Below are positions 16,662-25,714 of a DNA stretch of 40,346 bases, piece by piece. The stretch is from Psychrobacter sp. (lineage in GTDB: Bacteria; Pseudomonadota; Gammaproteobacteria; Pseudomonadales; Moraxellaceae): NCBI RefSeq assembly GCF_030454045.1, contig NZ_JAKDJE010000022.1, positions 1-40,346 on the forward strand, written 5' to 3'. The translations under genes and the position numbers were made by a program. The notes beneath the pieces were generated by a model, which worked only from the letters and a program-made list of their open reading frames with translations, made no database searches and was not told where the DNA came from. How positions within the stretch are numbered: position 1 is the first letter of the stretch; each line of letters begins with the position of its first letter.

Positions 16662-17186
16662 TTAAAGCAATGGTTTGTCACTAGCGATAATGCCATTATT
16701 ATCAGCGTAGATAAACATACCTGAATTCAATGTCAAATCACCAAAGCTGATTTCGATATCCGTTTGACCTTCATCACGGCGCGTTGATTTGCGCGGGATA
16801 CAACCAAGTGCCATGACGCCAATATCCATCGCTGCCATATCATCAACATCTCGGACACAGCCGTATACGATAACACCCGCCCAGCCATTGTCGATGGCTG
16901 ACTGTGCAATCATATCGCCGAGCAAGGCACAGCGCATAGAGCCGCCACCATCGACGACCAACACCTTACCATCGCCAGCTTTGTCTTTGCCATCACTATT
17001 CAATAGTGATTTGACGCGGCTATTGTCTTCAAAACACTTGACGGTCACAATCTCACCGCAGAACTTATTTTTTGCGCCAAAACGACGAAATGACTTACCT
17101 TCAATATTAGGTAAGCATACTTGCGATTCAGGATTGGCGTCCAGTAAATCACATGTGACAAAGTTCTCTTTATTCATCTCCATCAT
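16662..17186 (-). CDS. rraA: RraA family protein (RNase E regulator / HMG aldolase fold)
   Basis: The 174-residue protein carries the RraA signature: VLVVDGGGSMRCALLGDMIA (about 76-95) followed by VIVYGCVRDVDDM, with Arg112 and Asp113. In E. coli RraA binds the C-terminal part of RNase E and lowers mRNA decay. Related proteins that keep this Arg/Asp pair and the GD motif are metal-dependent 4-hydroxy-4-methyl-2-oxoglutarate aldolases or oxaloacetate decarboxylases. The sequence does not settle which role applies. AGGAG lies five bases before the first ATG, which fixes the start at 17186. The gene has its own terminator. Confidence 0.88.
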   Translation of the reverse strand: MMEMNKENFVTCDLLDANPESQVCLPNIEGKSFRRFGAKNKFCGEIVTVKCFEDNSRVKSLLNSDGKDKAGDGKVLVVDGGGSMRCALLGDMIAQSAIDNGWAGVIVYGCVRDVDDMAAMDIGVMALGCIPRKSTRRDEGQTDIEISFGDLTLNSGMFIYADNNGIIASDKPLL

Positions 17187-17273
17187 TTCTACTCCTTATT
17201 ATGAGTGATTAAGCTGCTTAATCTTGTAATACATGGTCATACTTGGCTGTAGTCCTGACTCAAAAATAATGCT

Positions 17274-17975
17274 TTATTTTTTCACGCGAGTCATCGCTAG
17301 CATCTGTTTATTTTCAATGATAGTTGTATGCTCCGCCTGAGGCTCACTACGGTATTTGCTGCGATGATAGAGCTCATGAGCACTCATCGCCATCGCACTA
17401 GCAACGCGCTTTGCCGAGATCGGATGTAACGATAGTGATTCAGAGACTAAAGGTGAGATAAGCTTAAAGGCTTTTTGCCCAAGGCTCTCAAGTGGACGCC
17501 CTTTATGCTTGCCTAATAACAATGATGGTCGAAATATCACCAGCTGTCCAAAGCCTAATGCCATAATAGACTGCTCAGTCTCTGCCTTGACCTGATTGTA
17601 CAAAAACCGACTATCAATATCAGCATTCATGGATGAGAGTAAGAAAAAGTTTTCTACGCCTTTGTCATGACATAACTTGGCAAAATTTACGTTATAATCG
17701 TGATCTATCTTTCGAAAAGCTTCATCGCTACCTGCCTGCTTTTTGGTGGTGCCAAGACAGCTGTAGGCATCGGTGGTTCGATCAGCACCAATGCTTGCAA
17801 ATACTTCAGAGAGATTGTCAAAGTCATTGAGCTGATAAAAACGCATACTAGCATTGATATAACGTGGCGGGCGCCGAGCGATCACAATCAATGTATCATA
17901 GAGCTCACTCAGCTGTTTGATCAAATGCTGACCTACCAATCCTGTTGCGCCAATCACAATTGCTTTTCGCTGCAT
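17274..17975 (-). CDS. NAD(P)-binding Rossmann protein, atypical SDR (HTATIP2-like)
   Basis: The 233-residue protein starts with a Rossmann motif, GATGLVG (residues 9-15), and keeps Ser114/115 (FFLLSSMNAD) and a YNQVK motif (Tyr126, Lys130), which resembles the catalytic triad of short-chain dehydrogenases. The FRPSLLLGKHKGRPLE segment is typical of the small atypical SDR group related to human HTATIP2/TIP30. The substrate is unknown. It lies 87 bp upstream of rraA on the same strand and may be co-transcribed with it. A divergent promoter region separates it from rpsT. Confidence 0.75.
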   Translation of the reverse strand: MQRKAIVIGATGLVGQHLIKQLSELYDTLIVIARRPPRYINASMRFYQLNDFDNLSEVFASIGADRTTDAYSCLGTTKKQAGSDEAFRKIDHDYNVNFAKLCHDKGVENFFLLSSMNADIDSRFLYNQVKAETEQSIMALGFGQLVIFRPSLLLGKHKGRPLESLGQKAFKLISPLVSESLSLHPISAKRVASAMAMSAHELYHRSKYRSEPQAEHTTIIENKQMLAMTRVKK

Positions 17976-18439
17976 ACCCTATCCACTTATATAACATGAA
18001 AGATTCTATATTAATCACAAATGACCTATATCAAGGTCTATCGTTAGGATATCATACCTAAATTCGTGAATGACTGACGCTATTATGTAGGATATATTGT
18101 AAGAGATTTTAACCGCTGTCTATGTCTTTTGGTATCTGACAGGGCATTAGATGCCCTATTGAGTCCACTTCTATAAGTTTACGTTACTTCTTTGGGTATT
18201 GATCATCAAATATATTGTCCTTAGTGCAATAATTTGCTAAGATAATCGGCTTTACACGTCAACGCTGTTTAATTATTCCAAACAGTTCTGGCGCTTGCGA
18301 TGATCCATTAATATTAGATACTTTAATATTAGACATCGACATCATGTTTGACGAGACGGCTGCTCGTCACCGATGATTGTTAAACCCATTATTGCAATCA
18401 ACATTCATATTTTTATCTGTCTTTATCAAGGAGATACGC
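17976..18439. other. Divergent intergenic region upstream of rpsT
   Basis: This 464-bp region has no gene. It holds a small perfect hairpin, AGGGCAT-TAG-ATGCCCT (18141-18157), without a T run, a candidate rpsT promoter (18215-18243), and a direct repeat of TTAATATTAGA (18308-18318 and 18323-18333) in the presumed rpsT leader. Confidence 0.5.
18215..18243 (+). promoter_or_regulatory. Candidate rpsT promoter
   Basis: TTGTCC (-35) and TAAGAT (-10) are separated by 17 bp, with a TGC extended -10 just before the hexamer. The start would lie near 18250, giving a leader of about 190 nt. Both hexamers match consensus at only four of six positions. Confidence 0.35.
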
Positions 18440-18706
18440 GTGGCTAATACTGCACAAGCTCGTAAACGCGCCCGTCAAAACACCAAACGTCGTCAGAACT
18501 CTGCGTCACAACGCTCTATGGTTCGTACTTACTTAAAACGTGTTGATGCGGCTATCGAAGCTAAAGATTATGACGCGGCTACCGAAGCTTACAACAGAGC
18601 GGTACCAGTTATTGATCGTATGGCTGACAAAGGTATTATTCATAAGAATAAAGCTGCTCGTCGTAAGAGCCGCCTAAACAAAACAATCAAAGGCCTACAA
18701 GCTTAA
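18440..18706 (+). CDS. rpsT: 30S ribosomal protein S20
   Basis: The 88-residue basic protein matches S20 throughout (ANTAQARKRARQNTKRRQ at the start, HKNKAARRKSRLNKTI near the end). S20 binds 16S rRNA early in 30S assembly. The start is a GTG at 18440, six bases after AAGGAG; the frame is open upstream but only this start gives the family N-terminus. E. coli rpsT also uses a non-ATG start (UUG), which is linked to autoregulation of its translation, so the GTG here may have a similar role. Two hairpins follow the gene, the second a terminator. Confidence 0.96.
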   Translation: MANTAQARKRARQNTKRRQNSASQRSMVRTYLKRVDAAIEAKDYDAATEAYNRAVPVIDRMADKGIIHKNKAARRKSRLNKTIKGLQA

Positions 18707-18726
18707 GATTTGTCTTGTCTAGACCG

Positions 18727-18749
18727 CATTATGCTTCTATAGCATAATG
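18727..18749 (+). other. Hairpin after rpsT
   Basis: CATTATGC pairs perfectly with GCATAATG around a 7-nt loop, directly before the main terminator. It lacks a T run and may protect the 3' end of the rpsT mRNA. Confidence 0.5.
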
Positions 18750-18752
18750 ACT

Positions 18753-18794
18753 AAAACCTTGCCACTGGTTCTCATACTGGGGCAAGGTTTTTTT
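18753..18794 (+). terminator. Intrinsic terminator of rpsT
   Basis: AAAACCTTGCC pairs with GGCAAGGTTTT around a 17-nt loop, followed by more Ts. It may also stop the convergent phosphatase gene, since four Ts follow the stem on the minus strand. Confidence 0.85.
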
Positions 18795-18924
18795 ATGCCT
18801 GCTCGATATGTATCTTGTGATTCAAAGTATATTGGGGGATAGTTATTTAATGTGCTATTAGAAGGGTCACAAAACCAAAATAACGTAGCAAGCTTGCGCT
18901 TACCTGCGACCGTTTTTCGACGTA

Positions 18925-19761
18925 TCATCTCCATTGTACTTCTGGTGGTAATAGTAGCTTACTCGGATGAAAGCCAGCGGCACGATAGCCCTCGAGCAAT
19001 GAGCTTATCGGCCGAGTATATACTTTCCCACGCCAAATAAAATACGCATTTGCTTGACCGAATGGCGTATCGTCAAACCACAAAAACACCCCTTCCATCA
19101 TTTTTGGCCAATCATTCCAATCGATCTCTTCCACATCGAACATCACGGCTAAGAATGCAGACAACAAAGTATCATGACTGACAGCCAGCATTAGATGACC
19201 ATGCTGAGGCTGATGCTGATAAAAAAGGGATAAGAGATCTAGGCCACCTTGATAAGTGTTTTTAGTGCCATCAAGATTGCCCTGCAAAAAACGATTGATG
19301 AAGTTTAAGACGCCGACTTCTTTAAATATAGGATTGGCTATTTCAGGCTCAGTGACGAGGCTACCAGGCTCCACCAACAATGACTGGTGTGTGATATCAC
19401 GCTGTAACCCTGCCCCTTCCTGCATGAGCTGGGCGGTATCAATACACCGTTTAATCGGGCTCGAGATGCTATCAACATCGAGCGAGTATGGAAGATGCCC
19501 GGCCAGCCAGCGACCCCATGATTTTGCCAACACACGGCCTTTAGGCGTCAAGGGCAACTGTTCACTAGCAAATCCATTGCCATCAGAACGCTCACGCAAA
19601 GAGTGTCTGGTGAATAAGATAAGCCGCTTGTCTTCAGGCAACAAGCTGACCGAGGGAATCATACTATCTGGCAAATGCGAGGGGGCAGGCGCGCTTGGTG
19701 TATGGCGGGCAAGCTTGTCAGCAGATAATTTGGATAAGGTGGTATTAAGATATTTACTCAT
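18925..19761 (-). CDS. Histidine phosphatase superfamily protein
   Basis: The 278-residue protein has the branch-1 histidine phosphatase core: LILFTRHSLRER with catalytic His53 (RHS in place of the usual RHG), Arg105 in SPIKRCIDTA, and the second His196 in LAVSHDTLLSAF. These residues fit a phospho-histidine mechanism. The substrate is not evident. The first 40 residues are variable and not conserved-looking. I chose ATG 19761 over an in-frame TTG at 19800; the ribosome site is weak. It converges on rpsT and shares the spacer that contains the rpsT terminator. Confidence 0.75.
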   Translation of the reverse strand: MSKYLNTTLSKLSADKLARHTPSAPAPSHLPDSMIPSVSLLPEDKRLILFTRHSLRERSDGNGFASEQLPLTPKGRVLAKSWGRWLAGHLPYSLDVDSISSPIKRCIDTAQLMQEGAGLQRDITHQSLLVEPGSLVTEPEIANPIFKEVGVLNFINRFLQGNLDGTKNTYQGGLDLLSLFYQHQPQHGHLMLAVSHDTLLSAFLAVMFDVEEIDWNDWPKMMEGVFLWFDDTPFGQANAYFIWRGKVYTRPISSLLEGYRAAGFHPSKLLLPPEVQWR

Positions 19762-19915
19762 GGTAGCAAGCGTAGCAGATTTTTTGATAGGAATGAACAA
19801 CTGACAAGTCTAGTTGCACTATATCTTGTAAATATCTTGTCATACAAGGAGTGAGCTTGTTTTTAAGAGAACTAAGCGAAGATAAGTAACATGGCTTATC
19901 TACATAGATCATCAA

Positions 19916-20713
19916 CTAACCGATATCAATAACTTTATCCCACGCAAATGCCAACGCCGTACTGCTAATCTCATTAGGATAAGCCCTAGGATTGACAATC
20001 ACTCGCGTATTACCTATTCGATAATCGAATGCTTCATGGGTATGACCATGCACCCACAAAGTCGGTGCCCAGTCCTCATGCATCCACCCAGACAAATCAC
20101 TAACAAACGCAGCATTACTTGGTAAATTGGCATATTTTTCAGACACAGACAATGCACTGACACTATGATGGCTCATCACCACGGTTTTTTTACCCAATTC
20201 TTTCGCTGTGATTAGGGCCTGTCGCAGCCACTGGCGATGCGTGGCATGTATTTGCATAGAAACCTCAGGTGAGAACATATCTTTACCTGCATATATCTGC
20301 TTATAATCACGCATAAAGTGCATCGCAGCAGCCATGGTATCTTCATTGGCATGATACTGATAGTCAGTCCACAGTGTGCAGCCTAATATTCGTATGTCAC
20401 CAATATCGATATGCTGACACTGCAAAACACGAACCCCTTTATTAGAAGAGGTATCATAATTGTCCCAAGTCATCAGCTTTTGATCGAAACTGAGTACATC
20501 CTCATCGAAATACTCATGATTACCTGCGATCGTAATAAGAGGAACCTGCAACCGTGCTGCCTGCTCTTGTAGCCATGGCATACCTCTATCACTATTGGCA
20601 GTATCGCCTGCTACCAGTACAATATCTGCATCCGTTTTAGGAATATGCCCAATAGGATGTGACTGGCGGGCATAGCTATCAATATGTAGGTCACTTAATA
20701 TTTGTAATTTCAT
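19916..20713 (-). CDS. Calcineurin-like metallophosphoesterase
   Basis: The 265-residue protein has all the metal-site blocks of this superfamily in order: SDLHID (Asp8, His10), GDTANS (Asp37), GNHEYF (Asn65, His66), MSHHS and VHGHTHE. The substrate is unknown; relatives act on phosphodiesters, phosphoproteins or nucleotides. ATG 20713 was chosen over an upstream TTG. It is a single gene between the histidine phosphatase and the pyrF terminator. Confidence 0.85.
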   Translation of the reverse strand: MKLQILSDLHIDSYARQSHPIGHIPKTDADIVLVAGDTANSDRGMPWLQEQAARLQVPLITIAGNHEYFDEDVLSFDQKLMTWDNYDTSSNKGVRVLQCQHIDIGDIRILGCTLWTDYQYHANEDTMAAAMHFMRDYKQIYAGKDMFSPEVSMQIHATHRQWLRQALITAKELGKKTVVMSHHSVSALSVSEKYANLPSNAAFVSDLSGWMHEDWAPTLWVHGHTHEAFDYRIGNTRVIVNPRAYPNEISSTALAFAWDKVIDIG

Positions 20714-20877
20714 ATAATTCAATATCGTCTAATAGTATCATTATCAGCCAATCGGTAACGTTAGCGTATTTTAATAGGCCAGCACTCCTTTTGATAGACT
20801 GCATAATTGGTTGCAGATCAGCCTACTTATAAAACCTCTCAGGTAGTGTAACAGCTTTTTTCTGTCTGAAAAAAGTA

Positions 20878-20908
20878 AAAAAAGACAGCGATTTAGGCTG
20901 TCTTTTTT
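20878..20908 (-). terminator. Intrinsic terminator of pyrF
   Basis: AAAAAAGACAGC pairs with GCTGTCTTTTTT around a 7-nt loop. On the minus strand it lies about 20 bp after the pyrF stop and ends the ihfB-lapA-pyrF run. Confidence 0.87.
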
Positions 20909-20927
20909 ATTGTATTGCTATCAAAAC

Positions 20928-21626
20928 TTAAATGCTTTGTAATATTCTATTTAGCTTCTCGGCAGGGTTTTTGGCTTGAGTGATTGAGCGTCCAATCACC
21001 AAATAATCAGAGCCATCTAACAATGCTTGACTTGGCGTACAGATACGCTTTTGATCGTCGGTATTGTCGTCTGCTAGTCGGATACCAGGCGTGACCAATT
21101 TAAAATCTTGACCGCATAACGCTTTAAGCGTTTTCGCTTCTTGAGCAGAGCACACTACCCCATCTAGCCCAGCCTGCTTAGTCAGCTGTGCCAGTCGGCT
21201 CACCTGAGCATCTAAGCGATCAGTAATGCCCGTTTGCAGTAATGCTTCGCTGTCCATAGAGGTCAATACAGTCACTGCGATGAGGAATGTATCAAGGTTA
21301 TTATCTAGCAAACGTTGTTTTGCCAAGGACATAGCCTCTAGACCTGCACTAGCATGAACATTGACCATCCATACCCCAAGATCAGCTGCTGCCAATACTG
21401 CCTGGGCAGTGGTGTTAGGAATATCATGAAACTTCAGATCTAAGAATACCTCAAAGTTACGCTGATGCAGTGCCTTTACAATATCAGGACCACAGCGTGT
21501 AAATAGCTCTTTGCCCACTTTGAGCCGGCATAACGCTGGATCCAATTGGTCCGCTAAGGCCAAGGAAGCTTGCAAAGTCATATTGTCTAAAGCAACAATG
21601 ACTGGAGAGTTAATCATATTATTCAT
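20928..21626 (-). CDS. pyrF: Orotidine 5'-phosphate decarboxylase
   Basis: PyrF makes UMP from OMP, the last step of de novo pyrimidine synthesis. The 232-residue product has the active-site residues of the family: Asp14 (VALDN), Lys36 (RLKVGKE), and Asp63, Lys65 and Asp68 in FLDLKFHDIPNT, with the phosphate-binding VTPGIR and DYLVIGRSI motifs near the end. It follows lapA by 79 bp. In enterobacteria lapB sits between these two genes; here there is no room for it. A terminator follows. Confidence 0.96.
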   Translation of the reverse strand: MNNMINSPVIVALDNMTLQASLALADQLDPALCRLKVGKELFTRCGPDIVKALHQRNFEVFLDLKFHDIPNTTAQAVLAAADLGVWMVNVHASAGLEAMSLAKQRLLDNNLDTFLIAVTVLTSMDSEALLQTGITDRLDAQVSRLAQLTKQAGLDGVVCSAQEAKTLKALCGQDFKLVTPGIRLADDNTDDQKRICTPSQALLDGSDYLVIGRSITQAKNPAEKLNRILQSI

Positions 21627-21705
21627 GGTTTTGCCGCATATCAGAATTATTAGAGCACTGTATTTTCAAAATCAACAACCATTTCTATGGCCGAGCAATT
21701 TAATC

Positions 21706-22107
21706 TCACTTGCGCTTAGACAACGTACCACCTTCATTTAGATGTGTGTCTGTAGTGTCTTGCATATCAATCGATCTGGCACCATAGACAGCCTCCTCTA
21801 CGGTTGGCGCACTGGCCTGACGGTCAATCACCACATTGGCTTGATTCAATTGCTCTTGTAGATTTGCATTTGCCTTTTGTAAACGTGAGATTTCCCATTT
21901 GTTCTGTAACACACGGAATATCAGCAATGCCAATAAGATACCAATAATAATACCTAGTATTAAGCACAGAATAAGCAGTAGACCCAAGTTCATCGTTGGT
22001 GCTTGCGAGAACAGTAAATTGACCCCGACCTCGGTATTATTTGCCAATACCAAACCGAGCGAGTAAGCAAAGCTCAAGAATAACAACACAAATAATAAAA
22101 AGCGCAT
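21706..22107 (-). CDS. lapA: Lipopolysaccharide assembly protein A domain protein
   Basis: The 133-residue protein has two hydrophobic segments (about residues 3-22 and 41-65) joined by the conserved NNTEVGVNLLF stretch, then a helical, coiled-coil-like part (67-95) and a polar tail. This is the LapA (DUF1049) layout. In E. coli LapA works with LapB in controlling LpxC and LPS assembly in the inner membrane. It sits 57 bp after ihfB and 79 bp before pyrF. Its tail is longer than in E. coli (102 residues). Confidence 0.83.
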   Translation of the reverse strand: MRFLLFVLLFLSFAYSLGLVLANNTEVGVNLLFSQAPTMNLGLLLILCLILGIIIGILLALLIFRVLQNKWEISRLQKANANLQEQLNQANVVIDRQASAPTVEEAVYGARSIDMQDTTDTHLNEGGTLSKRK

Positions 22108-22164
22108 GAGACAATTACCTTAGTTTGGAATGATAAATTTTAATCAATCAGTTATTAATAGATA

Positions 22165-22470
22165 TTAGCTATGAGCTACTTTGTCATTGACGGCTTCACG
22201 CAACGCTTTACCTGGCTTGAAATGTGGAATAGCTTTAGCAGGAACGGGAACGCTCTCACCTGTCTTAGGATTGCGTCCAACTCGAGCACGGCGATGGTGT
22301 AGGCAGAAACTGCCAAATCCACGAACCTCGACTCTACCATCATTCGCCAACGTGTGGGTCATCAAATTTAATATTTCACGAACGGCATCATCAACGATGG
22401 TGTCTGCCATGTTGTCACAGTTGGCACTTAGATTACTGATAAATTCGGATTTATTAATTGCTTGCTGCAT
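22165..22470 (-). CDS. ihfB: Integration host factor subunit beta
   Basis: The 101-residue HU/IHF-family protein has GRNPKTGESVPVPAKAIPHFKPGK and the VRGFGSFCLHHR core, which mark the IHF beta subunit; position after rpsA supports this. With IHF alpha (not in the window) it binds specific sites and bends DNA sharply. AAGG lies about ten bases before the ATG. It is separated from rpsA by 320 bp and a terminator, so it probably has its own promoter and heads an ihfB-lapA-pyrF unit. Confidence 0.93.
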   Translation of the reverse strand: MQQAINKSEFISNLSANCDNMADTIVDDAVREILNLMTHTLANDGRVEVRGFGSFCLHHRRARVGRNPKTGESVPVPAKAIPHFKPGKALREAVNDKVAHS

Positions 22471-22790
22471 TATTACGCTTGCCTTATCGATTAATGGATA
22501 AACTGATCATGAGTCAAGACAGTGTTCTTTGTAACACCTTAAATAGCCAAATGATTTTATCTGGTACTAAATAAATATAATTATTAAAGTTATATCGTCA
22601 CTCTACAAACACCGCAGCTCAAATCACGTTACTCAATGTTGCAAATGATAACGGATATTGGGGTAAATAGGAATAAGAGTTTGGTCATTTAGCCAAAAAC
22701 CTCACCTATTATCACCAATATCGAAATTCAATCATAAAAAAAGCGACCTAAGTCGCTTTTTTTATTGTTTTTATATCAACAACTTGCAAA
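22471..22790. other. Spacer between rpsA and ihfB
   Basis: 320 bp with no gene. The rpsA terminator sits at 22736-22763, and the remaining AT-rich part should contain the ihfB promoter. Confidence 0.5.
22736..22763 (-). terminator. Intrinsic terminator of rpsA
   Basis: GCGAC and GTCGC form a short GC stem with a 4-nt loop, flanked by seven As and seven Ts. It lies about 30 bp after the rpsA stop codon on the minus strand. Confidence 0.82.
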
Positions 22791-24479
22791 TTATCGCATT
22801 TGCTCTTTGATCAAATCACCAATCGTTTTTGGCTGTGCATCAGAACCTGCTGCTGCAGTGGTGTTCGTGCTACCAAGATCTTTAATCGCTTGACGCTCTT
22901 CAGCTTCGTCTTTCGCTTTGATAGACAAGTTGATGTTGCGTGTTTTACGATCAACACTGATGATTTTCGCTTCAACGTCGTCACCGACAGATAGATGCTT
23001 AGTTGCATCTTCAACGCGATCACGCTGGATTTCAGAAGCGCGTAGATAAGCTTCAACTTCGTCAGCAAGTTCGATAGTAGCGCCTTTAGCGTCGACTTCT
23101 TTTACTTTACCATTAACGATAGCACCGCGGTCATTACCAACCAAGTACTCGTTGAATGGATCAGAGCTTAACTGCTTAATGCCAAGGCTAATACGGTTAG
23201 CTTCTGCATCTACAGACAATACCATAGCTTCTACAGTGTCGCCTTTGTTGTAGTTACGGATAGCGTCTTCGCCAGTTTCGTTCCAAGAGATATCAGATAG
23301 ATGAACCAGACCATCAATACCACCGTCTAGACCGATAAAGATACCGAAGTCAGTGATTGATTTGATCGTACCAGTGATTTTATCACCGCGCTCATGTTTT
23401 TTATCAAACTCATCCCATGGGTTAGCTAAAGTTTGTTTGATACCTAGGCTGATACGACGACGTTCTTCGTCGATATCAAGGATCATTACTTCAACTTCGT
23501 CGCCCACTTGAACCACTTTAGATGGGTGGATGTTCTTGTTGGTATGATCCATTTCTGATACGTGTACTAGACCTTCAATACCTTCAGAAATCTCAGCAAA
23601 ACAACCATAATCAGTTAGGTTGGTTACGCGAGCTTTAACCACACTACCCACTGGGTAAGTACCGCCAACGTTGTCCCAAGGATCAGTACCAAGTTGTTTT
23701 AGACCTAGGCTTACGCGATTACGCTCACGGTCAAACTTCAATACTTTAACTTTTAGGTCTTGGCCAACTTCAACAACTTCAGATGGGTGCTTGATACGGC
23801 GCCATGCCATGTCAGTGATGTGCAATAGACCATCAATACCACCTAGATCAACGAATGCGCCGTAATCAGTAAGGTTCTTAACGATACCTTCGATCTCGAT
23901 GCCTTCTTCAAGCTTGTTCAATAGCTCTTCGCGCTCAGCTGAGTTTTCAGCTTCCATTACTGCACGGCGGCTAACAACAACGTTGTTGCGTTTTTGGTCA
24001 AGTTTGATGACTTTGAATTCTAGCTCTTTGCCTTCAAGATGAGTCGTATCACGGATAGGACGTACATCTACCAATGAACCTGGTAAGAAAGCGCGTACTG
24101 AACCGATATCTACAGTGAAACCACCTTTAACTTTGCTTGAGATAATGCCTTTTACGATTTCATCGTTATCAGCGATTTTTTCAAGGAAGTTCCAAGTTTC
24201 AACACGTTTAGCTTTTTCACGTGACAGCAAGGTTTGACCCATGCCGTTATCAACCGCTTCCACTACGACATCAACGCTATCGCCAACTTCAACTTCAAGT
24301 TCGCCTTCTTCGCTTAAAAACTCTTCACGAGCGACGATACCTTCAGATTTAAGACCAGTATCTACTGTGATCCAATCGCTATCGATGGCCACAACAGCAC
24401 CTGTAATAACCGAGCCACGCTCGATATCCAGACCCTGCTCTTCAATGCTCGCTTCAAATAGTTCAGCAAATGATTCCAT
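22791..24479 (-). CDS. rpsA: 30S ribosomal protein S1
   Basis: The 562-residue protein is built from six S1 (OB-fold) repeats, at about residues 20-86, 106-171, 192-260, 277-346, 364-433 and 451-520, with repeated motifs such as LTDYGAFVDLGGIDGLLHITDM and DFGIFIGLDGGIDGLVHLSD. This is the full-length proteobacterial form (557 in E. coli). S1 binds mRNA and helps the 30S subunit start translation; the protein also represses its own mRNA in E. coli. AAGG lies eight bases before the ATG. cmk is upstream on the same strand, as in E. coli, separated by 288 bp that probably hold the main rpsA promoter. Confidence 0.97.
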   Translation of the reverse strand: MESFAELFEASIEEQGLDIERGSVITGAVVAIDSDWITVDTGLKSEGIVAREEFLSEEGELEVEVGDSVDVVVEAVDNGMGQTLLSREKAKRVETWNFLEKIADNDEIVKGIISSKVKGGFTVDIGSVRAFLPGSLVDVRPIRDTTHLEGKELEFKVIKLDQKRNNVVVSRRAVMEAENSAEREELLNKLEEGIEIEGIVKNLTDYGAFVDLGGIDGLLHITDMAWRRIKHPSEVVEVGQDLKVKVLKFDRERNRVSLGLKQLGTDPWDNVGGTYPVGSVVKARVTNLTDYGCFAEISEGIEGLVHVSEMDHTNKNIHPSKVVQVGDEVEVMILDIDEERRRISLGIKQTLANPWDEFDKKHERGDKITGTIKSITDFGIFIGLDGGIDGLVHLSDISWNETGEDAIRNYNKGDTVEAMVLSVDAEANRISLGIKQLSSDPFNEYLVGNDRGAIVNGKVKEVDAKGATIELADEVEAYLRASEIQRDRVEDATKHLSVGDDVEAKIISVDRKTRNINLSIKAKDEAEERQAIKDLGSTNTTAAAGSDAQPKTIGDLIKEQMR

Positions 24480-24539
24480 TATGTCTACCTTTGTATAGCC
24501 GTATCCTGTCCAGCACAGTACGGATCAAATTTATGACAG

Positions 24540-24564
24540 TATAAAACGAGATACTGGTTTTATA
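24540..24564 (-). repeat. Inverted repeat upstream of rpsA
   Basis: TATAAAAC (24540-24547) and GTTTTATA (24557-24564) form an 8-bp AT-rich inverted repeat about 60 bp before the rpsA start. It could be part of a promoter or of the structured leader through which S1 regulates its own mRNA. Weak evidence. Confidence 0.3.
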
Positions 24565-24767
24565 TCTTATACCATCATGTAAAAAAACGTTTGTTGTTAA
24601 TAAAAGTACCATCAAATTTACTAGCAACAACTGTCTTAACTCAATGAGTCTTTATGACTAAAGCTCATTCGCTACTTTACCCGAAAAAACTCAATCTTCA
24701 ACCAACTAATTTTACATCAAAAACAACCCTTTTAGGAAAATTTTTAGTAGTCAATATGTTGTTTTTA

Positions 24768-25535
24768 TTAACTATTAAAAAAAACACCGCGATCTTGACA
24801 GTGTTTTTTCACTTGTTTATACACAGCATCAGCATCAAGGTCAGAGCTATCAAGTAACAATGCATCTGCTGCAGGTTTTGAAGGCGCCGTACTGCGGTTT
24901 TCATCCCGATCGTCGCGCTCTTTAATGGTCGCTAAGATCGCTTCAAAATCTGCTGTTTGTCCAGCATTAGTCAGCTGAATAACGCGGCGCTCAGCACGCG
25001 CTTCCGCGCTCGCCGTCAAATATACTTTCACATCGGCATCTGGGAATACAACGGTTCCCATGTCACGACCATCAGCGACAAGCCCTGAGCGTGTCGCCAT
25101 ATCTTGTTGCAACGTAAGCAGCGCTTGACGAACTGTTGGAAACACCGCGATTTGTGAAGCATATCCGCCGACTGTCTCATTGCGTACTTGCTCACCTACC
25201 GCTTGTCCATTTACGATGATATCTACGCGCCCTGACTCATTATTTGGGACAAAAGCTATCTTTAAGCTCTTAGTAAGCGCTAAGACCGCCGACTCATCGA
25301 TTGGTTGGCTGGCATCCGTAGTTATCAATCCCGCCTTAAATGCTTTGAGTCCGACAATTCTATATAACGCTCCAGAGTCTAATAACTGATACCCCAATAC
25401 TTGAGCTAAGCGCCATGTGACTGTGCCTTTACCTGCTCCGCTAGGCCCATCAATACAAATAACAGGATATCGTGCTGAGCGACCTTCGCTCTCATTTTTA
25501 TTGAGTAGATCATTATCAGCTGCAAAAACGGTCAT
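24768..25535 (-). CDS. cmk: Cytidylate kinase
   Basis: The 255-residue protein phosphorylates CMP and dCMP to the diphosphates. The Walker A loop GPSGAGKGT is at residues 30-38, the CMP-binding LLDSGALYR follows, and DGRDMGTVVFPDA and the lid-region RDDRDENRS motifs are intact. It is longer than E. coli Cmk (227) because of a polar N-terminal extension of about 25 residues; no other ATG is available before the P-loop, so the extension is probably real. It precedes rpsA, a widely conserved pair. Confidence 0.95.
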   Translation of the reverse strand: MTVFAADNDLLNKNESEGRSARYPVICIDGPSGAGKGTVTWRLAQVLGYQLLDSGALYRIVGLKAFKAGLITTDASQPIDESAVLALTKSLKIAFVPNNESGRVDIIVNGQAVGEQVRNETVGGYASQIAVFPTVRQALLTLQQDMATRSGLVADGRDMGTVVFPDADVKVYLTASAEARAERRVIQLTNAGQTADFEAILATIKERDDRDENRSTAPSKPAADALLLDSSDLDADAVYKQVKKHCQDRGVFFNS

Positions 25536-25714
25536 AATACTTACTCAATAGTGATTGTTACTTGTGGGGCTTATTATAAAAGAGCAATGAAGCAATATGT
25601 GACGATATATCAGGTACTTAATCACCTACACAGAGTGTCGCTGTCAAATAGGGCAATATTATAGCAAAAAATCACTGCTATCACTAGCGCCAAGACTAAT
25701 ATCTTGTTTATTAA

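Noticed and set aside
18141..18157. Small perfect hairpin AGGGCAT-TAG-ATGCCCT as a terminator
   Set aside because: No T run follows on either strand and no gene ends nearby; short stems of this kind occur by chance.
18377..18439. N-terminal extension of S20 from an upstream ATG
   Set aside because: The family start follows AAGGAG at the GTG; the extension is not S20-like.
24654..24857. 67-codon plus-strand frame between rpsA and cmk
   Set aside because: Runs antisense into cmk, has AT-rich random composition and no motif.
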